Shown piece by piece: positions 1 to 7,753 of a DNA stretch of 13,760 nt (position 1 is the stretch's first letter; each line of letters opens with the position of its first letter). A program made the position numbers and the translations under genes. Source of the DNA: JALNZF01 sp049793155 (lineage in GTDB: Bacteria; Nitrospirota; UBA9217); assembly GCA_049793155.1 (NCBI GenBank), contig JBARBN010000163.1:1-13760 (forward strand), given 5' to 3'. The notes under the pieces are model-generated. The model did no database searches. It was given only the letters and a program-made list of their open reading frames with translations, and was not told the origin of the DNA.

Positions 1-3000
1 AACCGGTCAAGGTAGAGATACACTACCGGTGTGGTGTAAAGAGTGAGCATCTGGCTGAAAATGAGGCCGCCGACAATGGCAATGCCGAGCGGCCTGCGAA
101 GCTCGGACCCCACTCCGTGTCCCACAGCAAGCGGCAGGGCGCCGAAAAGGGCCGCCATGCTCGTCATCATGATCGGCCGGAACCGCAGAAGACAGGCCTG
201 AAAAATCGCCTCTTCGGGGCTCTTCCCTTCCTTGCGCTCCGCCTCGATCGCGAAATCTACCATCAGGATGCCGTTCTTCTTCACAATGCCGATCAAAAGC
301 ATGATGCCGATAATTGCGATAACGCTGAGGTCGATGCCGAAGATCATCATGGCAAGTACTGCGCCCACGCCGGCGGACGGCAGCGTGGAAAGGATCGTGA
401 CGGGATGGACATAGCTCTCGTATAATACGCCGAGCACGATGTAGACAGTTATGAGCGCGGCCAGGATCAATAGCGTCTGGTTTGCAAGGGAGTCTTTGAA
501 TGCCTGCGCGGTCCCCGAGAAGGTCCTCCTGATGCCGGGCGGCATTCCCATTTGCCGGGTTGCATTTTCGATCGCCTTCACCGCGTCCCCGAGCGCCACG
601 CCGGGTGCCAGGTTGAACGATGTCGTGATCGACGGAAATTGACTTTGATGGTTCACCGCAAGAGATGTTGCCGTGGGCTCGTAATGCGTAAAGGCGCTCA
701 AGGGCACAAGGGGACCGTTGGATGAGGGGACGTAAATGCTCTTGAGCGTATCAGGCCGCTGCCAGAACCGGGGCTCGACCTCCATGACCACATGATACTG
801 GTTCAAGAGGGTATAAGTGATCGATACCTGGCGCTGGCCGAAGGCGTCGTACAGTGTATCGTCGATGACCTTCGGGGAGATGCCGAGCCGTGACGCTGTG
901 GCACGGTCGATCAGGAGCGTGGCCTGCAGCCCCTTGCTCTGCTGGTCGCTGCTCACATCTACCACCTGGGGTATTGTACGCAGTTTCTGCAGCACTCGCT
1001 GGCCCCATTGGTTGAGATCCGCAAAGTTTTCTCCCTGGAGGGTAAATTGATAGAGCGCATTGCTGATCCTTCCGCCGACGCGCAGGTCCTGTACCGGTTG
1101 GAGAAAGGTGGGCGCCCCGGGCACCGCTGCCAGTCTTTTGCGCAGGCGCGCGATGATCTGCCCGGCGCTGGAGGTGCGCGTTTGAAAAGATCTAAGCGAG
1201 ATGAACATTCGCCCCGTGTTCGTCGTGGAACCGCCGCCTCCCCCGCCTCCGGTGAATCCGGTCACATAATCAACATCAGGGTCGGTCTTGACCACATCCA
1301 CGATGTCCAGCAGTTTTCCTTTCATGGCCTGAAACGAGGTGTCCTGGGACGCCTGGATGCTCCCTGAGATCCTGCCCGTGTCCTGCTCCGGGAAGAAACC
1401 CTTGGGGACGAGGATGAACAGGAACACATTGGTCACGAGCGTGATCATGATCAGGAGCAACATGAACCGGGAGTGCCCGAGTGCCCAGCGAAGGCTGCCT
1501 TCGTAGTTACGGTGCATCCAGTTAAAGCTCCCCTCGCTCGCGCGGAACAGGAAGCCATGAACGCGGGGTTTCTCCGGCTTCAGGATCGTGGCGCACATCA
1601 TCGGCGTCAGGGTGAGCGACACGAGAAGCGAGACCATGATCGCGGCCGAGAGCGTTACGGCGAATTCGCGAAAGAGCCTGCCAACCATGCCGCCCATCAG
1701 GAGTATCGGAATGAACACCGCAATAAGCGAGGTGCTCATGGACAGGACCGTGAAAGCGATCTCCTTAGTGCCGGACAATGCCGCCTGGAAAGGAGATTCC
1801 CCTTTTTCCCGGTAACGAGTGATGTTCTCGAGAACGACGATCGCGTCGTCGACGACAAACCCGGTAGAGATCGTGAGTGCCATGAGCGAGAGGTTGTCAA
1901 GCGAGTAGCTGAAAAGATACATCACCCCGAAGGTTCCGATGATCGAAACAGTGACCGCGACCGCGGGAATGACCGTAGCGCGAACGTTCCGCAAAAACCA
2001 GAATACCACGAGGATCACCAAAGCGCCCGAAGCCAGCAGCGTCAACTCGACATCGTGCAGGGACCCGCGGATCGACGGGCTGCGATCGAGCACGAGCGAC
2101 AGGGTAACGGCCCCGGGCAGGGCTGCTTCGAGCTGCGGCAGAAGCCCCCGCACGTTGTCCACGGTCTCGATGATGTTCGCGCCGGGCTGGCGGAATACGA
2201 TCACCATGACTGCCGGCTTTCCGTTCACGAATCCGGCGGCACGAAGGTCTTCCACCGAATCCTCGACATTTGCCACGTCGGAGAGCCGCACCGCCGCGCC
2301 TGACCGGTACGCGATGACCAGCGGCAAATATTGGTCTGCCTTGTTCAGCTGGTCGTTCGTTCGTATCTCCCATGTTCTTTCGGCAAAGGCCAGTTGTCCC
2401 TTGGGCCTGTTGACATTGGTGCTTGCAAGCACGCTGCGCACCGCTTCCAGGCTGATCCCGTATTTTGAGAGCGCCAGCGGGTTCAGGTCAACGCGTACCG
2501 CGGGCAGAGAACTTCCTCCCACGAATACCTGTCCCACGCCTTTCACCTGGGAGAGTTTCTGCTGGAGTATGGATGATGCAGCGTCGTACATCTGCGCCGT
2601 GCTCATGGAATCAGACGTGAGAGAAAGGATGAGTATTGGCGCGTCTGAGGGATTGATCTTGCGGTACGTTGGATTGGCGGGAAGGTTGGCCGGGAGGTAT
2701 CCGCGCGCCGCATTGATCGCGGCCTGCACATCGCGCGCGGCGCCGTCGATGTCCCGGTTCAGGTCGAACTGGAGCGTGATGCTCGTGCTGCCGCGGTAGC
2801 TTGTGGACGTCATTTCCGCGACCCCGGCGATGCGGCCGAACTGGCGTTCAAGCGGTGCCGCGACCGACGTGGCCATGGTCTCGGGGTCCGCTCCGGGAAG
2901 GGCCGCCTGCACCGAGATCGTGGGGAAGTCTACCTGGGGAAGCGGCGATACCGGCAGTAAGCGGAAGGCGATCACACCGGAGAGCACAAGTCCCATAGTA

Positions 3001-3050
3001 AGGAGCGTGGTTGCGACCGGCCGCTTGATGAAGGTGGCTGAGATGTTCAT
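1..3050 (-). CDS. mdtC: RND efflux pump, MdtC-like subunit (3' end cut by window edge)
   Basis: This is an inner-membrane, proton-driven RND transporter of the hydrophobe/amphiphile efflux (HAE-1) class. It opens with MNISATFIKRPVATTLL and reads without a stop for 1016 codons to the left edge, where the frame ends in LTLYTTPVVYLYLDR. Only the last 10-40 residues are missing, judging from a usual length near 1030. Seen motifs are LPVSPLPQVDFPTI (~32-45), the TM4 proton-relay pair D401/D402 in FVVDDAIVVLEN, and the TM10 lysines K924/K925 in GIVKKNGILMVDF. The R-D-I-(D/N)-G-A-A-R-D-V-Q-A pattern (~99-110), the VGGSSLPAVRV stretch and the FFPEQDTG motif are MdtC-like rather than MdtB-like. In E. 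coli MdtC joins MdtB as a B2C heterotrimer with MdtA and TolC to export bile salts and novobiocin. The substrate here is unknown. An AGAGG ribosome site lies about 9 nt before the ATG. A run of six glycines in the porter region (near residue 606) is longer than in E. coli MdtC. Confidence 0.93.
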   Translation of the reverse strand, partial: MNISATFIKRPVATTLLTMGLVLSGVIAFRLLPVSPLPQVDFPTISVQAALPGADPETMATSVAAPLERQFGRIAGVAEMTSTSYRGSTSITLQFDLNRDIDGAARDVQAAINAARGYLPANLPANPTYRKINPSDAPILILSLTSDSMSTAQMYDAASSILQQKLSQVKGVGQVFVGGSSLPAVRVDLNPLALSKYGISLEAVRSVLASTNVNRPKGQLAFAERTWEIRTNDQLNKADQYLPLVIAYRSGAAVRLSDVANVEDSVEDLRAAGFVNGKPAVMVIVFRQPGANIIETVDNVRGLLPQLEAALPGAVTLSLVLDRSPSIRGSLHDVELTLLASGALVILVVFWFLRNVRATVIPAVAVTVSIIGTFGVMYLFSYSLDNLSLMALTISTGFVVDDAIVVLENITRYREKGESPFQAALSGTKEIAFTVLSMSTSLIAVFIPILLMGGMVGRLFREFAVTLSAAIMVSLLVSLTLTPMMCATILKPEKPRVHGFLFRASEGSFNWMHRNYEGSLRWALGHSRFMLLLIMITLVTNVFLFILVPKGFFPEQDTGRISGSIQASQDTSFQAMKGKLLDIVDVVKTDPDVDYVTGFTGGGGGGGSTTNTGRMFISLRSFQTRTSSAGQIIARLRKRLAAVPGAPTFLQPVQDLRVGGRISNALYQFTLQGENFADLNQWGQRVLQKLRTIPQVVDVSSDQQSKGLQATLLIDRATASRLGISPKVIDDTLYDAFGQRQVSITYTLLNQYHVVMEVEPRFWQRPDTLKSIYVPSSNGPLVPLSAFTHYEPTATSLAVNHQSQFPSITTSFNLAPGVALGDAVKAIENATRQMGMPPGIRRTFSGTAQAFKDSLANQTLLILAALITVYIVLGVLYESYVHPVTILSTLPSAGVGAVLAMMIFGIDLSVIAIIGIMLLIGIVKKNGILMVDFAIEAERKEGKSPEEAIFQACLLRFRPIMMTSMAALFGALPLAVGHGVGSELRRPLGIAIVGGLIFSQMLTLYTTPVVYLYLDR

Positions 3051-3064
3051 GGGGAAGCCTCTAA

Positions 3065-3092
3065 CCCGGGTAAACTGGAACTAAAACCCGGG
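3065..3092. repeat. Short inverted repeat in the mdtC leader
   Basis: CCCGGGT (3065-3071) and ACCCGGG (3086-3092) are exact inverted copies around a 14-nt loop, and each half is itself built on the palindrome CCCGGG. The structure lies 15 nt upstream of the mdtC start codon, just before its ribosome site. It could form a 7-bp hairpin that affects translation of the second pump subunit. There is no T-run, so it is not a terminator. The repeat is seen directly; any function is inference. Confidence 0.4.
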
Positions 3093-3141
3093 GAACCGCT
3101 AAGAGCATTCGGGTAAAATAAGGACTTTGTGTCAAAGGCGT

Positions 3142-3210
3142 CTCGCGCAAAGACGCAAAGAAAGACTGAATCGTTCTAATTTTTTAATATTCTTTGCGGC
3201 TTTGCGCGAG
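3142..3210. repeat. 21-bp imperfect inverted repeat between mdtB and mdtC
   Basis: The left arm (3142-3162, core TCGCGCAAAGACGCAAAGAA) and right arm (3190-3210, core TTCTTTGCGGCTTTGCGCGA) are inverted copies with one mismatch (A3153 against G3199). They flank a 27-nt AT-rich loop. The arms carry the 'GCAAAGACGCAAAG' pattern that I recall from dispersed intergenic repeats in several environmental bacterial lineages. It occupies the middle of the 197-nt gap between two genes that abut or overlap in E. coli. As RNA it could form a long hairpin in the operon transcript and act as a stability or attenuation element. It could also be a dispersed palindromic (MITE/REP-like) insertion. A T-run for a classical terminator is absent after the arm on the minus strand. 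Confidence 0.75.
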
Positions 3211-3247
3211 GAATGATTTTCTTTTCTCTTTTGCCTCGCAATGTCCC

Positions 3248-6200
3248 CTATCCTCTAGAACGGCCTTCTTTCACCCTCCGTGCGAGCCGGTCGAACCAGA
3301 GAAAACCGACCGGCGTCGTATAGAGCGTAAGGACCTGGCTGAAGATCAATCCTCCCACGATCGAGATACCGAGGGGCCGGCGAAGTTCTGATCCCACCCC
3401 GTGCCCAAGCGCAAGAGGCAGCGCCCCCAGAAGCGCGGCCATGGTTGTCATCATGATCGGCCGGAACCGCAGGAGGCATGCCTGGTAGATCGCCTCTTCA
3501 GGGCTCTTCCCTTCCTTGCGCTCTGCATCAAGCGCAAAGTCGATCATCATAATTCCGTTCTTCTTCACGATGCCGATCAAAAGGATGATGCCGATGATCG
3601 CAATGACCGAAAGCTCGGTCCTGAAAAGCATCAGGGATAGCACAGCGCCGACTCCCGCAGAAGGGAGCGTGGAAAGGATCGTGACAGGGTGAATGTAGCT
3701 TTCATACAGGACGCCGAGCACGATGTAGACCGTTATGAGCGCGGCAAGGATCAGGAGCGGCTCATTGGTAAGTGAGGCCTTGAATGCCTGTGCCGTTCCC
3801 TGGAAACTCCCCCGGATGCTCGCGGGAAGGTTCAATTGTTTCATCGTATTCTCGATCGCGTCAACCGCCTCGCCGAGCGATGTGCGCGGAGCGAGGTTGA
3901 ACGACATGGTCACCGCGGGAAACTGGCCCTGGCGGTTTATGACGAGGGGCCCCGTTGTTTCCGATACCCGGGTGATCGCCGCCAGCGGAACCTGACCCCC
4001 GCTCGCGCTGCGAAGATAGATCGATTGCAGGCCTGCCGGCCCCTGCTGGAAGTCGGGCTTGACCGCAAGCACGACCCGGTACTGGTTCAGCTCAGTGAAG
4101 ATCGTGGACACCTGACGCTGGCCGAAGGCGTCGTAGAGGGCATCGTCGATGTTCTGCGGAGTGATGCCGAGCCGCGTGGCAGTGGAACGATCGATCGCAA
4201 GCGCCACCTGAAGTCCATTGTTCAGCTGGTCCGTGCTCACATCATGGAGCTCCGGACGGGTCCGCAGCGCATCGATCACCTTCGGGGCAAGAGCGCCGAG
4301 CTCATCGGTATTAGGGTCGTCCAGCGTGTACTGGAACTGCGTACGGCTCACCTTCGCGTCAACCGTAAGGTCCTGCACCGGCTGCATGTAGAGCGTGATG
4401 CCATGGACCCCGGCAAGCTCAGGCTTGAGGCGCCGGATGACCTCGATCGCGCTTGCATCCCGCTCATTGAGCGGTTTGAGGTTGATGAGGATCCTGCCGC
4501 TGTTCAAGGTCGTATTGGTTCCGTCCACACCGATGAACGAAGAGAGGCTTTCGACTGCCGGGTCTTTAAGGATCACGCGGGCAAGGGCCTGCTGTCGCTC
4601 GGCCATGGCCGAGAAGGAGATGGCTTGGGACGCCTCCGACATGCCCTGGATCGCTCCGGCGTCCTGGACCGGGAAAAAGCCCTTGGGAACCATGATATAG
4701 AGCAGCACGGTCAGGACCATCGTACCCGCTGCCACGGCAAGCGTCGCTGTCTGGCGCTTGAGCACCCATTGCAAGGTCCTCCCGTAGGCCGCAATGATCC
4801 GGTCGAAATAAAGCTGCGATGCATGATAGAACCGTCCCTGTTTCTCTTCGGGGACATGCTTCAGGATCCTCGCGCACATCATCGGCGTGAGCGTCAGCGA
4901 AACGACTGCAGAAATGAGGATGGTGACTCCGAGGGTGATCGCGAACTCCCGGAAGAGACGCCCGACCACGTCGCCCATGAAAAGGAGCGGGATAAGCACG
5001 GCAATGAGCGAAACAGTGAGAGAAAGAATGGTGAACCCGATCTGCTTTGCACCCTTGAGGGCAGCCTCCATCGGTGTTTCGCCTTCTTCAACATAGCGGG
5101 AAATGTTCTCTATCATGACGATCGCATCGTCAACGACAAAACCGGTTGAGATCGTAAGCGCCATGAGCGAAAGGTTGTTGAGGCTGAAACCCAGGAGATA
5201 CATGACCCCGAAGGTCCCGACGAGCGAAAGCGGAACGGCAACACTGGGGATGGTCGTTGCTGCAAGGTTTCGCAGGAACAGGTAAATGACAAGCACGACG
5301 AGCACGACGGCGAGCATCAGTTCGTACTGCACATCTCTGACAGAAGCCCTGATGGTCGTGGTGCGGTCCGTCAGGATCGTGACCTTGATGGACGACGGCA
5401 ATGCGTCCTGGAGCTGCGGCAGGAGCTTTTTGATCCGGTCGACGACCTCAATGACATTGGCGCCTGGTTGCCTCTGGATGTTCACGATCACGGCGGGAGA
5501 GGTATTTACCCAGGCAGCCTGATTGACGTTCTCGGCGTCGTCGATCACGTCCGCTACATCGGACAGGCGAACAGGCGCATTATTGCGGTAGGCGATGATG
5601 AGCGGCTGGTAGTCCTTGCTCGAAAAGAGCTGATCGTTCGCACCGATAATGTAGGCCTGGCGGGGGCCATCAAAACCGCCCTTTGCCTGGTTGACGTTGG
5701 CGGTCGTAATTGCGGTGCGTACGTCCTCAAGGGTGAGGCCATAGGCCGCAAGGGACGTGGGATTGGCGTGAATGCGAACAGCCGGGCGTTGACCCCCGGA
5801 GAGGCTCACAAGCCCGACGCCTGGGAGCTGAGAAATCTTCTGCGCGAACCGCGTGTCGGCCATATCCTCGACCTGCGGCAGGGTCAGCGTGTCCGAGGTC
5901 AGCGCCAGGGTCAGGATCGGGGCGTCCGCGGGGTTGACCTTGCTGTAGACCGGCGGAGTCGGGAGGTCCCGCGGAAGGAACGTGAAGGCCGCATTGATGG
6001 CTGCCTGGACCTCCTGTTCGGCGACATCGAGCGAGAGGTCGAGACTGAACTGGAGGGTTATGATCGAACTGCCGCCGGAGCTCGCCGAGGTCATCTGGGT
6101 GAGGCCGGGCATCTGGCCGAACTGTCGCTCGAGGGGGGCAGTTACCGATGAGGCCATGACATCGGGGCTCGCGCCGGGATAAAAGGTGCGTATCTGGATG

Positions 6201-6331
6201 GTCGGGTAATCGACCTGCGGAAGCGCAGAGACCGGCAACTGCTTGTACGCAACCGCACCGGCAAGAAGAATGGCGATCATCAGGAGCGTGGTTGCCACCG
6301 GCCGCTCGATGAAGATGCGGGATATGTTCAT
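3248..6331 (-). CDS. mdtB: RND efflux pump, MdtB-like subunit
   Basis: The product is a complete 1027-residue inner-membrane RND transporter. It closely follows E. coli MdtB: ERPVATTLLMIAILLAG at the N-terminal helix, LPVSALPQVDYPTIQ (~32-46), YPGASPDVMASSVTAPLERQFGQM (split here as YPGASPDVMA and APLERQFGQM), DVAEQEVQAAINAA and SGGQRPAVR. The TM4 proton-relay aspartates D401/D402 (FVVDDAIVMIEN) and the TM10 lysine K924 (GIVKKNGIMMIDF) are present, so it should be energised by proton influx. Two large periplasmic porter/docking loops lie at ~35-335 and ~555-855. In the known MdtABC pump two MdtB copies pair with one MdtC, so these two pumps likely act together with the upstream adaptor. The start ATG overlaps the mdtA stop (ATGA), suggesting translational coupling, and AAAGG lies 9 nt upstream. 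The gene ends with TAG, followed by a 197-nt gap before mdtC. Confidence 0.95.
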   Translation of the reverse strand: MNISRIFIERPVATTLLMIAILLAGAVAYKQLPVSALPQVDYPTIQIRTFYPGASPDVMASSVTAPLERQFGQMPGLTQMTSASSGGSSIITLQFSLDLSLDVAEQEVQAAINAAFTFLPRDLPTPPVYSKVNPADAPILTLALTSDTLTLPQVEDMADTRFAQKISQLPGVGLVSLSGGQRPAVRIHANPTSLAAYGLTLEDVRTAITTANVNQAKGGFDGPRQAYIIGANDQLFSSKDYQPLIIAYRNNAPVRLSDVADVIDDAENVNQAAWVNTSPAVIVNIQRQPGANVIEVVDRIKKLLPQLQDALPSSIKVTILTDRTTTIRASVRDVQYELMLAVVLVVLVIYLFLRNLAATTIPSVAVPLSLVGTFGVMYLLGFSLNNLSLMALTISTGFVVDDAIVMIENISRYVEEGETPMEAALKGAKQIGFTILSLTVSLIAVLIPLLFMGDVVGRLFREFAITLGVTILISAVVSLTLTPMMCARILKHVPEEKQGRFYHASQLYFDRIIAAYGRTLQWVLKRQTATLAVAAGTMVLTVLLYIMVPKGFFPVQDAGAIQGMSEASQAISFSAMAERQQALARVILKDPAVESLSSFIGVDGTNTTLNSGRILINLKPLNERDASAIEVIRRLKPELAGVHGITLYMQPVQDLTVDAKVSRTQFQYTLDDPNTDELGALAPKVIDALRTRPELHDVSTDQLNNGLQVALAIDRSTATRLGITPQNIDDALYDAFGQRQVSTIFTELNQYRVVLAVKPDFQQGPAGLQSIYLRSASGGQVPLAAITRVSETTGPLVINRQGQFPAVTMSFNLAPRTSLGEAVDAIENTMKQLNLPASIRGSFQGTAQAFKASLTNEPLLILAALITVYIVLGVLYESYIHPVTILSTLPSAGVGAVLSLMLFRTELSVIAIIGIILLIGIVKKNGIMMIDFALDAERKEGKSPEEAIYQACLLRFRPIMMTTMAALLGALPLALGHGVGSELRRPLGISIVGGLIFSQVLTLYTTPVGFLWFDRLARRVKEGRSRG

Positions 6332-7554
6332 TTACTCTGCCTTTGAGGGGCAGGTGCGCCGCTATTCGGGCCCTTCACCTCGACCTTGCTGCCCTCCCTG
6401 AGCCTGTCCGCACCCTCAACCACGACAAGTTCGCCCGCGGTCAAACCGGATGTGATCGATGCGTTCCCTTCCTGACTGATGCCGAGGGTGACGGGGCGCA
6501 TTTCAGCTGTCTGGTCCGCCTTCACGACATAAATGAAGGTGCCTTGCGGACCCCGCTGAACGGCTTGTGAGGGAACAATGACGGCATTGTGTTTTACCTC
6601 TACGATAAGACGGACGTTGACGAACTGGTTCGGGAAAAGCTCATTGTTCCTGTTCGAGAACTCAGCTTTTAATTTAACCGTGCCCGTGTTCGGATCTATC
6701 TGGTTGTCCACCGTCAGGAGGGCGCCGGTGGCGAGTTTCTGCTTCTGGTCCCGGTCGTACGCCTCGACCACAAGCCGGGCCCCTCTTCTGAGCTTGCCTA
6801 ATATCTGAGAGAGATTATCCTCGGGCAGGGAAAATATTACTGCGATCGGTTGAACCTGGGTGATCACTGCAAGACCAGTGGCATCATTCGCATGGACAAT
6901 GTTGCCCGGGTCCACCTGGCGCAACCCGATGCGACCGCCGAACGGAGCAATGATCCGTGAATAGACCAGCTGCAGCTTGGCGTTATCGATCTGGCCCTGG
7001 TCGGCTTTGACAGCTCCCTCAAACTGATGAACGAGAGAATCCTGGGTATCGAGCTGCTGTTTCGGGATCAAATCCTTTTCAACTAGGTCCTGGAACCGCA
7101 CCAGGTCAAGTTTGGCATTTTCGAGCTGCGCCTGGTCCCGGGCCATGGCTCCCTGTGCCTGGGTTAGCTGCACTTCGAAGGGCCGCGAGTCGATTTCGGC
7201 CAGAAGCTCGCCTTTGCTTACGACCTGCCCTTCCTTGAAAAGAACTTTCGTCAGCTCTCCGTCGACACGGGTCTTGACCGTAACGGTGTTGAGCGGCGTA
7301 ACCGAGCCGAGGCCGGACAAGAATACGTTGAAATCACTCTTTTTCACAAGGACAGCCGTGACCGGCACCCCCGGTGCCGCGGAAGGCCCTTTCTGGGCTG
7401 CATGTACGTTTGGTTCGCCTTTGCTGAAGAAGAGATATGTGCCTGCGGATATTATGCTTACGATGGCCAGAGCTATCCACCAGCGATGCCGCGTCATTCG
7501 GGAACGTAACCGCACGTGTAAATCATTGGGCCTTGTTTCTTTAAAGAACGTCAT
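6328..7554 (-). CDS. mdtA: RND periplasmic adaptor (membrane fusion protein), MdtA-like
   Basis: This 408-residue adaptor links the RND pumps to an outer-membrane channel. A cytoplasmic basic segment leads into one membrane anchor (~25-43, WWIALAIVSIISAGTYLFF). Next come the first lipoyl half (~88-125, NTVTVKTRVDGEL and GELLAEIDSRPF), an alpha-helical hairpin (~126-197), the second lipoyl half (~199-230, SRIIAPFGGRIGLRQVDPGN), a beta-barrel (~231-320, DNQIDPNTGTVKLKA and LFPNQFVNVRL) and a membrane-proximal domain (~321-393). The order and wording match E. coli MdtA (VDGQL, AEIDPSQF, SRITAPVDGRVGLKQVD, LDNQIDATTGTIKVKA, LFPNQFVNAR). The ATG is preceded by GAGGA at 7-nt spacing and a sigma70-like promoter about 110 nt upstream, so this is the first gene of the operon. 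An internal Met at residue 20 is a less likely start. The C-terminus overlaps mdtB by 4 nt. Confidence 0.94.
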   Translation of the reverse strand: MTFFKETRPNDLHVRLRSRMTRHRWWIALAIVSIISAGTYLFFSKGEPNVHAAQKGPSAAPGVPVTAVLVKKSDFNVFLSGLGSVTPLNTVTVKTRVDGELTKVLFKEGQVVSKGELLAEIDSRPFEVQLTQAQGAMARDQAQLENAKLDLVRFQDLVEKDLIPKQQLDTQDSLVHQFEGAVKADQGQIDNAKLQLVYSRIIAPFGGRIGLRQVDPGNIVHANDATGLAVITQVQPIAVIFSLPEDNLSQILGKLRRGARLVVEAYDRDQKQKLATGALLTVDNQIDPNTGTVKLKAEFSNRNNELFPNQFVNVRLIVEVKHNAVIVPSQAVQRGPQGTFIYVVKADQTAEMRPVTLGISQEGNASITSGLTAGELVVVEGADRLREGSKVEVKGPNSGAPAPQRQSK

Positions 7555-7560
7555 GGCAAA

Positions 7561-7565
7561 TCCTC
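7561..7565 (-). promoter_or_regulatory. Ribosome binding site of mdtA
   Basis: GAGGA on the minus strand sits 6-7 nt before the mdtA ATG at 7554. It supports the upstream Met over the internal Met at residue 20. The site overlaps the TGA stop of a six-codon reading frame (7564-7584, M-N-E-D-N-H). Confidence 0.7.
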
Positions 7566-7670
7566 AATGGTTGTCCTCATTCATCTGCCGGCAGCCTATT
7601 TTGAACGTTAAAAAGGGTATTCTTTCGATATTACCCAGGTAAATAGTGACGAGTGGTAAAGTCGAGCGCG

Positions 7671-7700
7671 ATGATAACATCGTTCCATCGCCGTTGTCAA
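7671..7700 (-). promoter_or_regulatory. Predicted sigma70-type promoter of the mdtABC operon
   Basis: On the minus strand a perfect -35 hexamer TTGACA (7695-7700) is followed after 18 bp by TATCAT (7671-7676), five of six matches to the -10 consensus. Transcription would begin near 7664, leaving a leader of about 110 nt before mdtA. The site lies in the 199-nt gap after the kinase gene, so the RND operon probably has its own promoter. I did not see a clear dyad operator overlapping it. Confidence 0.72.
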
Positions 7701-7753
7701 TGCTCTATTCTGATGAGATGGGTCAGGTTTGTGCGCCGGCGCGCTTTTGCGGT

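Noticed and set aside
1473..2303. Plus-strand open frame of 276 codons opposite the mdtC-like gene
   Set aside because: Its low-complexity Arg/His/Glu/Asp composition is typical of antisense shadows, and the opposite strand carries intact RND motifs.
3130..3135. Perfect TTGACA -35-like hexamer on the minus strand in the mdtB-mdtC gap, a possible separate mdtC promoter
   Set aside because: No acceptable -10 hexamer lies 16-18 bp downstream (the position reads CCGAAT/CGAATG).
3836..5149. Long plus-strand open frame of 437 codons opposite the mdtB-like gene
   Set aside because: It is the antisense shadow of a high-GC coding sequence. The composition is rich in Arg, His and Asp with no domain, and the minus strand encodes a clear RND pump there.
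7615..7636. GGGTA/TACCC hairpin followed by TTTTT in the mdtA leader, resembling an attenuator
   Set aside because: The stem is only 5 bp with a 12-nt loop, too weak to call a terminator or attenuator.
7733..7742. GC-rich palindrome GCGCCGGCGC just after the kinase gene
   Set aside because: It has no T-run in the direction of transcription and no room for a stable loop, so it is not supported as a terminator.
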